Shown here one piece after another: positions 41,228 to 52,844 of a stretch of DNA of 64,000 nt; the first letter of the stretch is position 1, and every line of letters starts with the position of its first letter. The translations under genes and the position numbers were made by a program. The DNA is taken from positions 19,062 through 83,061 of the forward strand of contig LXGT01000118.1 in the NCBI GenBank assembly GCA_001640655.1. Reading direction: 5' to 3'. The notes under the pieces were generated by a model. The model was not told the origin of the DNA. It searched no databases and worked only from the letters and a program-made list of their open reading frames with translations. Origin of the DNA: Endoconidiophora laricicola (lineage: Eukaryota; Ascomycota; Sordariomycetes; Microascales; Ceratocystidaceae).

Positions 41228-42358
41228 ATGACTGAGGGAAAGAGTGTAAGTTCTGAAACCAATCATCGCATCTCTCTAATTGTCCCGCTGACCCTGGTGT
41301 AGAACCTGTCGTTTGTCCTGAACAAGCCTTTTGACGTCACATTCGAGGAAAGACCTGTTCCCCAGCTTGAAGATCTTAACGAAGTCCTTGTCTCGGTCGA
41401 CTATACCGGCATCTGCGGATCTGATGTGCATTACTGGGTTCACGGTGCCATTGGCCACTTTGTGGTAAAGGACCCGATGGTTCTAGGCCACGAGTCCTCC
41501 GGTACTGTCGTCAAAGTTGGCTCTAAAGTAACTAGCCTATTGCCCGGAGACCGTGTTGCCCTCGAGCCGGGCTATCCATGCCGCTACTGCCGCAACTGCA
41601 AGGACGGCAAATATAACCTCTGCCCCGACATGGTCTTTGCCGCCACTCCCCCCGTGCACGGCACACTGACTGGCTTCTGGAAGGCACCTGCCGACTTTTG
41701 CTACAAGCTGCCCGAAAACGTGTCGCTTCAGGAGGGTACGCTGATGGAGCCACTGGCCGTCGGTGTACACATTACAAAGCAGGCAGACATCAAGCCAGGC
41801 CAGAGTGTGGTGGTCATGGGCGCCGGGCCCGTCGGCCTGCTCTGCGCGGCAGTGGCCAAGGCCTATGGTGCATCAAAGGTGGTGGTGGTGGATATTGTGC
41901 AGAGCAAGCTAGATTTTGCACTCAAGTTTGCTGCAACGCACACATACCTGTCACAGCGCATCTCGCCTGAGGAAAATGCAACTGCCATTATCAAGCAGTG
42001 CGATCTGGGCGGTGGTGCCGATGCAGTCATTGATGCGTCAGGCGCTGAGCCGTCGATACAGGCTGCCCAGTATGTAGTGCGCATCGGTGGCACGTACGTC
42101 CAGGGTGGCATGGGCAAGTCGGACATCAACTTTCCTATTATGACCATGTGCATCAAGGAAGTCACAATGAAGGGAAGCTTTCGCTACGGTAGCGGCGATT
42201 ATGACCTTGCGATCGAGTTGGTTCGGTCTGGCAAGATCGATGTCAAGCAGCTCATCACCGAAGTTGTGCCGTTCTCTAAGGCTGAAGATGCCTTCAAGAA
42301 AGTCAAGGAAGGAAACGCCATTAAGATGCTTATTGCCGGTCCAAATCAGGCTATGTAG
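41228..42358 (+). CDS. XYL2: NAD-dependent xylitol dehydrogenase
   Basis: Exons 41228-41245 and 41303-42358 give 357 residues, the usual size for fungal xylitol dehydrogenase. The tiny first exon encodes MTEGKS; GTAAGT and GGTGTAG join it to NLSFVLNKPFDVTFEERPVP. This is a zinc medium-chain dehydrogenase. Catalytic zinc ligands are the Cys in TGICGSDVHYW, the His-Glu in GHESSG and the Glu in LMEPLAVG. Structural zinc cysteines are CRYCRNCKDGKYNLC. The Rossmann GAGPVGLL is followed by an acidic VVVVDI, favouring NAD+ over NADP+. It oxidises xylitol to D-xylulose in the cytosolic pentose pathway. Sorbitol/polyol dehydrogenase is the close alternative; the FRYGSGDYDLAIELV stretch and overall sequence favour xylitol dehydrogenase. 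It is convergent with RCF2. Confidence 0.92.
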
Positions 42359-42838
42359 CATGGATAACACTTGAGCATACATATAAGGCTAATACGTATT
42401 AGATATAAGGCAATAAAAGTATGATAATGAATGTACCGAAAGAACTTATAACAAGTGAATGATAACTCCGGTTGTGAATCCCACGGCGATAAAACGCCAG
42501 CATACATATAAAGAAAGGTGAAAATAACAAGACACACGATTGGCTATAACCACCAAGCAAACAAGTGGCCATGTATAGTAGGAGCAACAGAAGTAAAAGT
42601 ACTGTATAGTGAACAGGTCCCAGCTGTTCAAAACTGTTAGACTAGTAACAATAGCAATAAATATTTGACATATGGGGTTGAGCTGGGTCGTTGATAATGC
42701 TTGGGCAATTGGGCTGGAGTGGAGAATCGAGTAAAGACGTAAGACAGGATCTGCAGTATCAGATGCTAAAAAGATGCACCGTGTATTTTGGCACGGCAAT
42801 CTTGCGAGCTTCGGTGAGCATATGAACCCTTTGGGTAC
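42359..42838. other. Convergent 3' region, XYL2 / RCF2
   Basis: AT-rich, with AATAAA at about 42412. Frames on the minus strand up to 117 codons are rich in Cys, Leu and Phe and look like chance translations. Confidence 0.5.
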
Positions 42839-43610
42839 TTAAGTATTATGACGGGACTTCTTATCGGCAATGCGGCGCTCCTCGGCGGCAACCATGTCTA
42901 TTCGACAAAGGCTAGTTAGCGATAGTTCTGCATATTCAGCTATGCTGTGTATATGGATATGTGTAAAACTCACCCTTCCACAGGTCCTGGCCTTCCCACT
43001 CCTCCTTGTGGATCTTGGTCTCGATCAAATGTTTGTGTTCTGGGTCGTTAGGGTCTAATACCATGACAGTCTCCCAGCGACCCGATCCATCCTTGGCATC
43101 GCTCATCTCGAACGCGGCTGTGACGATGAGGACGACTAGCGTCAAGCCCTGAGCGTACATACGAGCCTGGACGAGCTTCTGAGCTGGAGAGAGCCAGGGC
43201 GACCGGCCGACAATCGACAGGGCGACGCCCATACTGGCCAGCCAACTGACCAAGACGATAGGGTACCGGTTCTCGCGGCCCCACGTCATGAACTTCTCGT
43301 AGTTAGACTGATGCTTAAGCGCCTCCTGGGCCGCTAACGTCGACGAGTTCTTGTAAAAGTTACGTGGATCACGCTCGCGCTGGAATTTCATAGAGTAGCG
43401 ATCGGCGTTGATGATAGCGCCAAACGTGCCAGTTGATGTTACTAGGAAGGTACGGAACGGAACCGTTAGACCGCGGAAAGCAGCATAGCGCCTCGAGGCA
43501 GCCATGACGCCTGCTAAGCCGGCAGTAGTGCCGATGACACCGCCGATGGTGCCGCCCTTGAGCACCTGCTCGTAGTGAGCTTCTTCTTCGCCCTTAGTAA
43601 GCAGCTTCAT
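42839..43610 (-). CDS. RCF2: Respiratory supercomplex factor 2 (HIG1 domain)
   Basis: Minus-strand exons 43610-42974 and 42897-42839 give 231 residues, matching Rcf2 (about 224 in yeast). A 76-base intron (GTGAGT to GAATAG) makes the C-terminus DLWKDMVAAEERRIADKKSRHNT. The N-terminal fungal half has two membrane-compatible stretches (GGTIGGVIGTTAGLAGVMA and FRTFLVTSTGTFGAI). The HIG1 domain at about 95-165 has two more around GRENRYPIVLVSWLASMGV and YAQGLTLVVLIVTAAFEM, with the conserved QARMYAQG loop between them. Rcf2 sits in the mitochondrial inner membrane and tunes cytochrome c oxidase and III-IV supercomplexes. Many annotations would stop early by reading into the intron. Confidence 0.9.
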
Positions 43611-46600
43611 ACTGAAAGCGGAAGATGTACGTATTTGTGTAGTGATAGTGTGCTTTGAAGTGATGCAGTCGACGATAGTAGAGGATTAGCGGCGAGTCAG
43701 CTTGAGGTTGTTCTGTGAGATAGAGTAGAGAACTATAGCAAAGTGTGTGGAAATGTAGAGATGTGTGATAATTTCAAATGCAGCGAGGTAACAATTGGCA
43801 GGAGGGGCGCAACAAGAAGATTGCTGATGAAGGCTTGTCTCAACTTTTGTAAAGAAAAGAAAATGTAACTAGGAATAAAAGATCAATAAAAGACAATAAA
43901 AAAAGGGTAATTTTTAAAAGTCTAAATAGGCCGCGGTCGATGTACAATTGCGCCCGTTTGCGGGGTTCTGGAAACGTCACTCCAGCCTTGTTTTTCTAGG
44001 CACCAAGAAGGGAAGCCAAAAAAGAAAGTCCCTGTAATGAATTATCCTTCAATTGCCCGCAAAGCAATATAGGTTTTAGAGGACAAGGAGCGTAAACTGA
44101 ATAAGATTAATGATTTCTGAAAAAAAAAACCTTTGAGTTGTATAGCAGTGTTTTTAGGGAGAAACAAAGATAAATTTAGGGTTGAAGACGATGGAAACCA
44201 TGAGTAACGATCTTCGTAAACCATAACTTTAGGTACAGGTGATTACTTTGACTTTTATAGCTATTTCGATATGGCATTAGTTTAAGCCGCTTCTCGATGC
44301 CATAATGGGCTGATATGCGCCCTACGTCTTAGCTATGACGCGCTAAATTATCATTACATCAGCCTGCAAGTCTATAGCCAACAGCTCGAAGTGATTTTTA
44401 AACCAAAGCGCTAGCAATTTGTTCCGGGGTTCGCCGACTACAACTCACATACCGACTCAAGTCCGTGACTCGTACCGTGCTAATGAGAATATGCACACTG
44501 GATAATATGCTATATCATACATAGGTCTACAGCGGTACGCACATAGCTCCATACGGCCCTTAGTAATCGAACGTTTCCGATATTTCCTCGTATCGAAGCC
44601 TGTAAAGTTTGCTGTTGACGAAACATGGAATCAAAGACTTCAATTTTGCCATTCCGAAGGTTCCTGAGGCCAATTTCTTATTTTTTACTTTAGTCACTAC
44701 TTTAGGGTTTGAAACGTCAAGCAACAAATATTTATAGTAAGTCAGCGACTATATTGCACACCGGTCGGCCTAATACAACTATGTAGTGTGTTTACCATTT
44801 GTGCTATTAGCTAACATGATTAGTCACCTTATACGCCATGTTAAAACTTTTGGTTCGATAATCTTGGTTATTTTCTAGAAATGAAGATACCATACGCCAT
44901 GTATTGAAAGCGTACGAAACTTGGCTTTGTAATCCAACTTCAAGAACTATCCTTACGTACAACATCACAAAAATTGTTATCACAGCTCATATAAATACTA
45001 AGCATGACTAAATGAAATTCAGTTCCAATAAATAAGCAAGCAAAAGCCACCTTTCAGAATCTATGGCGGAGTTCACTTCGGACCATTGGTCACATGTTAT
45101 TCCTTCTACTCTGAAATCCCAATCTACTGTCAGAAACTATTTTCAGATCTCCAGCACACGACCTCAACACCTGAGGTACTCGCCGATAACACTACAGCAA
45201 ATAGATATGAAAATTACTCTTCAAATTACTTATAGCCCGAGTCCAGCCGCTGCTGCGTAAAGCAGGGCCCTCCTGAGGCTTGGTATAGTCCAGAACCAAG
45301 GATTTGTAGCAAAGCTATCACATGGCTGCTCACCCTCGTCATATTCACCCTACCTTGCTATGGTATACTCACTGAAGGAAGCATAGGCCTTCTTTTGAAG
45401 CAGAATTATATTGTTGGTCGTAAGGGAGGACGTTGCTTGTGAGATGGCGTTCCAAGGTCCTGTCGACACTGCTTATTCAAGAGAATGTACTTTTGGCTGG
45501 CTGACTTTTCTGACTAAATCGATCCATGTTGTCAGGCAGGGTTCCATCACCTAGTTGGATGTTTGAAGTCCTGTGCCGTACGACTTCGGTACCTGGCTAA
45601 ATCTGTGTAGCTATCAAAGATTTAAAATCATACACAAAATCTAGTGCATTGATTGGCAAGTTGTCTACTGAGCCGCTCGTTTTGATTGTTCGCCATGGAG
45701 TAAAGACGTACAACTATGTACATACTGTATCCTTAACCCTTATCTACGGAAATGTTTCTGTACATCAGAAACTAATATCTTGTACCACATTAGATAGCAA
45801 ATTTTTTTACCCCATTATCTTATTCAGTTTCTATAACTATGAAATACAAGCATCAAACAACATATTCACTTGTGAATATTGTTCTCTGCTTGTCTAAATA
45901 TGAATCAGAAAAGAACCGTGGGCGACGTGCCTCTTTAGCCTACGCGGTTACCTATACATAAAGCATGAATATGTAGCTAGCCGCCGGCTAATTGCATTTA
46001 ATCACGTAGAGTAATTTTGACATCTTACATTGGCTTCCTGGCCCGTTGCGCAGATGTCAGAATGCTAGAGGCCGGTGGTGACTGAATCTTATGGTAGCAA
46101 AGATACGTTCTACTTGAATCCCTACCAAACAATATATTGGACAGATGGGTATTGTTGGTCTTCAACGATGTACGTTCCAGTACTTTGAGAAGAAAACGTT
46201 ATACTAGTGCTAGGAAGGCGATCCATATCACATTAATAACTTTATACATTCGGATTGTGTATACAATTCAAGCGCTTAAAGACAAAATTTTAGGGTTAGA
46301 GGCTTTTACTAATAATATAGAATTTACAAGCAGAAGCACATATTGCATAATTTCAGCCACACGGACTTACACTATCGTGGAAGAACAACTTAGCTTGGTT
46401 TCGATATAAACATCTTTCGCGTGCCTTAAAATGCCTCATTGAAAGGGCGAATATTATCAGAAGGAGCCTCTGCGGAGTCGATCAGAGCCGCACAGTGCTA
46501 CCCCTCCTCAATGTAGGATCTACACGTACTTTGTTGATCTGATTAAGCTTACTTAGAAAGATAAGCTAGACATGAAAAAACGAATGAAGCCGCATGTAGG

Positions 46601-46890
46601 TAGCCAGCCAATATTTGAGGAATGTGGAATTTGGCATGCCTAGAACGCCAAGTCATTCGAGCCTATCACAAGCGTCCACAGATTACCTTAAACGGGAACG
46701 CAAATAGTGTCGACAAATGAGGGGTGGCAGTAGTACATTTCATAGTGATGTTTGATTATGGAGTTGAAACTGACAAGTCTCTGGACATACACATATAAGC
46801 CCAAGCTTGCAAATATTCAAAACACGGCAGCAGATTATCTTATTAGTTACTTAGAGCTGTGAGTTATGATAAGTATGTACTGTTCCGATT

Positions 46891-46894
<4 letters not shown>

Positions 46895-46926
<32 letters not shown>
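46895..46926. repeat. (AT)16 microsatellite
   Basis: Thirty-two bases of uninterrupted AT dinucleotide, the longest simple repeat in the window apart from the terminal C run. Confidence 0.95.
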
Positions 46927-46929
<3 letters not shown>

Positions 46930-47239
46930 AGCTAGAACTATGAAGATACCTATTATAACAGCAGAGATTTGACTCACGGTGGTCAGCTCTGTGATGCTGA
47001 GCAGGGACCAGGTTTGCTGAGATCCACTCCAGACAGCAAGGCTAATACTATATTCGCGCGCATTCTTAGCACGAGAGTGTATGCATCGATTCTGACCAAG
47101 CGTCAAACCGATGGACTATGCGGGAACGATGCATATCACAACGCTGATAACAAAGTATCTTGCAATCCTTGAGAAGGTAGGTGAGGCTTGTTCGCTCCCT
47201 AGCTTGTCTGTGTAGATTCAGCTTCTCATTTTCAAACTA

Positions 47240-47700
47240 ACAGTGAATGAAAGGGATGATGATGGCTTGGAAGTGGGCCAAATCATGTGTACAAAGTGTT
47301 ATATAATCGCAGTAGCCTCTCCTGTAATCCTGCCTGTCAACGCACTTTGTCTATCTGTGATGCCTCTAGGATCTTGATATAGCCATCGCGCGATATGATA
47401 ACGGCACATGCAGCGAACGAAGGATCCATATATTGTCTGGACTGGCAAGTCTTCTGCTCCAAACACCTTTGTAGCTCAGATGCCCGCGACCATTTCCGGA
47501 ACAGGCCTAGAATCACTCGGCCGTATGCATGCGTATTTGTGGCACCTCAGCTCTATTTTCAGGACTTGAGATGCCTGGCCATCTGTCCCTGTAGGAGAAG
47601 TTTCCTTCGTTCGATTGTGCGGTTGGAGTTATGTCCTGGTATGGGTAAGCTATGGTTTAAGAAAGCGGAGTATCCGATAGTCAACATCGGTCATCCATGA
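47240..47700 (+). pseudogene. Decayed WD40 fragment resembling WDR59/Mtc5
   Basis: Frame 1 from 47341 reads LSICDASRILI, a stop (47380-47382), then PSRDMITAHAANEGSIYCLDW, a typical WD-repeat join (IWDAR...AH...IYG-DW). The preceding repeat appears in another frame (CYIIAVAS near 47295-47324). Downstream are HLCSSDA, NRPRIT and LAICPCRRS, in the order expected for the WDR59/Mtc5 propeller. At least one stop and one frame change break it, and a full gene would need over 3 kb of coding sequence, which is absent. Mtc5/Sea3 is a partner of Rtc1 in the SEA complex. The match is judged by eye and could be another WD40 family. Confidence 0.35.
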
Positions 47701-49261
47701 CAATTCGTCAATGTGCCAGCATCAACACAATCCCATAAGACTATGGGTGCTAGCCTTAACCCAAAACTAAAGAACAGCTAGTGCTTTGGTGTTATCAGCT
47801 TGCTGCGTTCAACAAGCCAAATGCTAGAGCAAACTTGTAGCCTTTTGGACTTCCCGCTGCCATCGCCGAAGCGTAGCCTGCAATTCCAGGCTAGGCTTGA
47901 ATCAGCGACGTAGGCTTGCGCCGTCGAGTTTTCTTGCTTTTCTATCGCAGCTAGTGCAGCACTTGTCAGTCGGCATTTAGTTGCTGAATAACTTGCTAAA
48001 CAACTGTATCCGTATTGTGCAACTGCGCAGCGGTGGCGGAGCGGGGACTACTGGCCTTGCCAACTTCGCCAGCCTAGGTGTTTCTAGTCTACATTTAAAG
48101 CGGCATTTTTGAGGCGATTGCCATGTACACTGATAGTATTTCAGGTTGGCCACCATGTACCACGCAAACGCTAATATCCAGCTTCGGCAATTGCATTCTT
48201 TGGCGTTGAGACTGCATCGCACGATAGATAGACAAGGAACGGCAACTGCCTCTGATGCTGTCGTTTGCTGTGCGTCTTGAAATAATATAAATACTCGCAG
48301 CAATCTGTATCTTGCCCACAATTTCTTACATTGTTTGTCTCGTCTTGCTTGCAAGTGCATGCTGTGAGTCGAGCCGTGTTCATCCCACATTGCAATAATC
48401 ATTAGTTTCTATCACAATATCATCGAAATACCAATAAGTGAGTCGCCTCTGTCAATGTTCGCTATCTTTCAACATCATTCTTCCAGAGAACTCAGTCTGT
48501 ACACTTTCTAAACTCAGTACTGTGCTGTCCGCCATCAGCTACACTCAATACCGTGTTCGTTCTATCGTTCGGCTGAAGCTTCTCTTGAATATTATCAATC
48601 TCTTTTTCTCCAGGTAAGTTTAGGCGCCGATATCAATATCTAGATATGTATAGAAGTGACATATCATCATCGTGACCTAAATTCTAATCATTGCATGGGA
48701 AGTAGTGGTTCTTGGTACCTTGCATTTGCTACCCGCTACAAATACAAACATCGGTACTCTCGGCTATCTTCCGCGACTTTGATCATCAATCGCATGCTTA
48801 CCGGTCTCTTGCTTTTAGACCCAGCCTCGTCAGCTATTCGTATCAGTTTCATCAGTATCTACAGCCAGGCGTCACGATACGTAGCACTGGGTAGCTAGAC
48901 GATAGATAATACCAGTAGCCGCACCACTGCCGCTGCGCTACTGCCAGACCAAAGCACTACATGCTACTGCGCAGTGCCACAACCCAAGTTGTTTGCTCAA
49001 TAGTACGTCAAACCTGCGACCGGGTGCATATCTAGATAAGAAAAAGATAATAGCGCCGATTTAATCGACTGTCTATCTATCTTGCAGCAGACCGCATCGG
49101 GCAAGTTAGAAATCTAGCCAAGCCTAAACGATACTAGTGAGCTTTGGCTTGGATTCACCAGCGACGCCGTGCATATACACACAGCTCCACTGTATACACA
49201 CTGTCCATTTCCCTCTCACTTCGGTTTTCGCTGACCTGACTCCTCTTGTTTCTCTTCCAAC

Positions 49262-52019
49262 ATGTTGTCATCGTGGTTTAAGTCGTCTTCGGAACCCAAA
49301 GCATCAATATCGCAGCAGCAGCCATCTTCTTCATCTCTGCCGCGCCAAAATAACAAGCACGGCGCCCTGTACCCTCTCTTTTTACAACCGACCGCATTGC
49401 CCCCGTCGACGGCCACCTCGCCTGTCACCGCGACCGCAAGTCCCACTTCGCTTTCATTCCCAGCCAACAAGAGCCAGACCCATAGCAACCCTAGTCATCG
49501 CTTAACTGGGTCCGCTGCAACTGCTGCATCTGTGGACTTTGGTTCTTCAAAAAAGTTGCCCGTCCTGCTGAGCCCTCAAGAGCCTCCGAAATATACATCG
49601 ACTTCGACCTCAATTGCATTTTCTACGCACGCATCGTCTTTGTCGTCAGCAAAGTCCGCCGTAGTATCGGCTGTCGCTGCTTTTGACAGACGCTATCCAG
49701 TGTCGCAAGATCCCCCTTCGCCCAGTAACGCTTCCGAATCTACCAACATTCCCGATCTCTCAGACAGCCAATCGACTCGCGATACAACGCCCGCTCCCGA
49801 GTCTGTGACGCCAGAATCCATCTCTCCGTTGCACATTCAGCGCCCTTCACGAATTTTTGGTCTGCAGGTCAAAGACATTCAACTACCTACTACCCAGCCT
49901 CCTCTCCCGCCAACAGAAACTGAAACATACAGTCATCTTGTTGGACAGCGTCTCCAGCGACTCTTCGACAACAATCGTTCTGTCGATCCAGCCGCTCCTG
50001 TCAATAGTTCTCTCAATAGTCCTGAAAATATCAACCTGGCGTCAGTATCAGAGTTCACTATGAATCTCGGAACCCCAATGGATATGTCGATGGGCCGCAG
50101 TCGCCAGGACTCATTTGTGAGCGCCGGGCCAAAGGCTATCGCAATCGGCGCCGGTAATGGTAGTGCGTCAGCCCGTAATCGACGCGAAAGCCTGCAAAAT
50201 ACCGGCAGCTTCATGGGGGGTATGAGCTGGGGTGGCATGTCTCTTGGCAGCTTCGTTAGAGATGAGTAAGTCTTTCAATGTTTCTATCGTTATCTTATTA
50301 TTTTTCTTCGTGTCAACTACCAAGCAGTGGTGTATCATCCATGTCGCTACACTTTGACATATCACATCATCTGCGGCGAACTCCGCCATCTTATAACTTC
50401 TGCACTATAATGTCTATGATCTGATGTTAACCAACACTTCTTACATAGAATGGCCATGCACGGAACGTCACCCTTCGGCGCCCACCAGTCGCCTTCCTTC
50501 CACTCATCGTCCTACCTTCCCAAGCTTGAAGCCAACTTCATGAAGGACTTCCAGTGCTGTGGTCGCACCCTCGCCGACCTTCACGACCTACTTCAACATT
50601 ATGAAGAGGCCCATACTAATAATGCTAGCCCTAATGCTCGTAACACGCCTGCATTCTCTCAGTTTGCCCGTCTGAACGGTCTCCCAGGAAGCGTTAAGAA
50701 TGCAGATCCCAGAGTCAACCATCTTGGCAGCTTGCAACAGTTTGGCGGGCCCGCCCAACTTGCCCAGCAAGCTCGTCAGCCGCTTGCTGGCATGACTGGT
50801 CTCAATCTGCTAGGACATTCCAATCTGCAACCTACCAGTAATCTGCAATCCATGGCACTATCAGCAGATCTTGATGATATCGGCGATATGGAGATGGAGG
50901 ATGCTGTTGGTCATATGGAAATGGATGATCCCCAGCAGCAGCAACAACAGCAACATCAACAAAGAGTCATTCAGCAGACAAGGCAAATGTTTGGCCAAGG
51001 TGCAGGTCGTCCTCAGATTCAAGTCAATTCTTCCGGTCTGACTCAAGGTCTACGAACATCTCAACCGACAACGCCTGCCGTTCAAAGCTTTGGTCTGCAG
51101 CACAATCCAACCGTTTCTTCTGTCAACACACCTACTCTCAGCACACAACCTGGCAACAATATGTTTCCCAAGCGTGCCCCAGGTACTGCATTTCTTCAGC
51201 CATCCGGTATTACCAGCGAAGATATGGCTATGATGGACCAAGACTTTTCCGGTATGCCACAGTCGAACGCCGCCGGTGGTGCTCACGGATTGGATCTTAA
51301 CTCTATGGGCCTTCAGGAGGATGGAAATTGCATACCGAACCCTGGCAAGAACTTGAACTCCGGTGGTCTGCTTGCCCATCAGAAGATATTGCTTGCTCAA
51401 TTGGCCATGGAGCAGCCTGACTTCCAAAGCAAGGCGCCCTTCTTACAACGTCTTGGTCTTCTCCCAGAAGAAAACAAGCCATTTAAGTGCCCTGTTATTG
51501 GTTGTGAAAAAACCTACAAGAATCAGAATGGTTTGAAGTATGTCCCCACACACTCGATCTACATAATATATAGGATAACTAATAATAGTAATCTCATAGA
51601 TACCACAAGATGCACGGTCATCAAAGTCAAGTGTTACATGAGAATGAGGACGGCACATTCTCTATCGTCGATCCAGAGACAAGCGCTCCTTACCCAGGAA
51701 CACAGGGCATGGAAAAGGAAAAACCTTATCATTGCCACGTGTGTATGAAGCGGTACAAGAATCTGAACGGTCTCAAATATGTAAGTTTTTATCCAGAACC
51801 TTATCCCAATAGTAAACTGCAACCTTTTTTGAGTCTTGCTGCTAACCCCTATACCTACAGCATCGCAACCACTCGCCTTACTGCAATCCAGATTTGACAC
51901 AGGCTGAACTTTTGGCTATGACTGGTATCAACATCACGAACCTGAACCAGCAAATGTCAGATATTCACCAACTTCAAGAAATGCAAAATATCTCTGATAT
52001 GCAATCCATGCAGGAGTAA
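49262..52019 (+). CDS. SFP1: SFP1-like zinc-finger transcription factor
   Basis: Exons 49262-50265, 50449-51537, 51600-51780 and 51861-52019 give 810 residues. The Sfp1 hallmark LEANFMKDFQCCGRTL plus LHDLLQHYEEAH lies just after the first splice. Two C2H2 fingers close the protein: CPVIGCEKTYKNQNGLKYHKMH near 678-702 and CHVCMKRYKNLNGLKYHRNH near 740-762, followed by a short Met/Gln-rich end. The N-terminal 330 residues are Ser/Thr/Pro-rich; a poly-Gln run lies near residue 500. All joins restore frame; each finger is complete only after splicing. In yeast Sfp1 is driven by TORC1 and activates ribosomal-protein and ribosome-biogenesis genes; filamentous relatives also affect growth and stress. 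Direct function here is inferred. The start is the first ATG of a long open exon in a pyrimidine-rich leader. Confidence 0.88.
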
Positions 52020-52844
52020 AAATGCAAACTTTACTGTTATATTTCTTTTCATATCTCTATTTTCCAACAAACATTTTCCTGTTTATCCTCTCGCTACTCC
52101 TCCATCGTGGATCTATTCACATTCAACACCTTGTGAACAAAAACATATAAATTACACAAGGCTTGAATAATCTACATAAAAAGTTATTCCTTATTTTTCC
52201 CTATCATTGCTTACGTTATCTTCTCTTTTTTTGTCTTCTTAGTTTCAATTTGCTTTCTCTTAATTGTTTTTCTATTTCTCTTCTGCGTTTACGCTTAGAT
52301 CATGATCATGGATACAGTCTGTATATTCATATCCACATCTCGAATACCCCCTCACCTCACTTATATCTCCATAGTTCACATTGGAGGGCAGTTGTTCGTT
52401 CTTTACCCTATATGTCATCTTGTTATCTCACCCTCCTTAAAATTACTTCGCCACCTCTTGTAGAACACGTAGCCTCAAGCGCTACATCTACCTTTTCTCT
52501 TAAGACACAAATCTCCCTATCTACTTCTATCATATCCTGTCCCATAACTCGATGTTCAAATTCATTGAACTTCATGGCTTGACAGAAAGAAACAAAGTAC
52601 ATACTACTACTCCATCTCTATTTCTTTCTTCGGCCTTTCAGTGTTGTTTGATACTGTCCCATTCTTATTAAATGTGAATATTTGGTGGCTCGAACTATGC
52701 TGTAAATGTGTATTATATATTATCTCTCTTCTTCCATGCTTGTATGTACAGAATAAATCGCAGCTCTTTCTACGCGGCCACATACTGGGACCTAGGCATG
52801 TGGAGTCAAGCTGTTTTATATGTTGTCACAATATCTCGACTAGC
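52020..52844. other. Convergent 3' region, SFP1 / kelch-BTB gene
   Basis: Very T-rich after the SFP1 stop. The 139-codon frame at 52163 is a translation of pyrimidine tracts without similarity. GAATAAATC near 52750 is a possible polyadenylation signal. Confidence 0.5.

Larger units (their letters stand above)
43611..49261. other. 5.7 kb gene-free interval between RCF2 and SFP1
   Basis: Between divergent starts with no intact gene. It contains an (AT)16 microsatellite and a decayed WD40 fragment (both listed). Short frames near 45063, 45649 and 46137 match nothing I recognise. The last 900 bases before SFP1 are pyrimidine-rich with several GTAAGT/GTGAGT-type words (for example 48437 and 48614), so the SFP1 transcript probably has a long, spliced leader. 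Confidence 0.5.

Noticed and set aside
45063..45260. 65-codon frame in the RCF2-SFP1 interval considered as a gene relic
   Set aside because: No family recognised and no neighbouring frame continues it.
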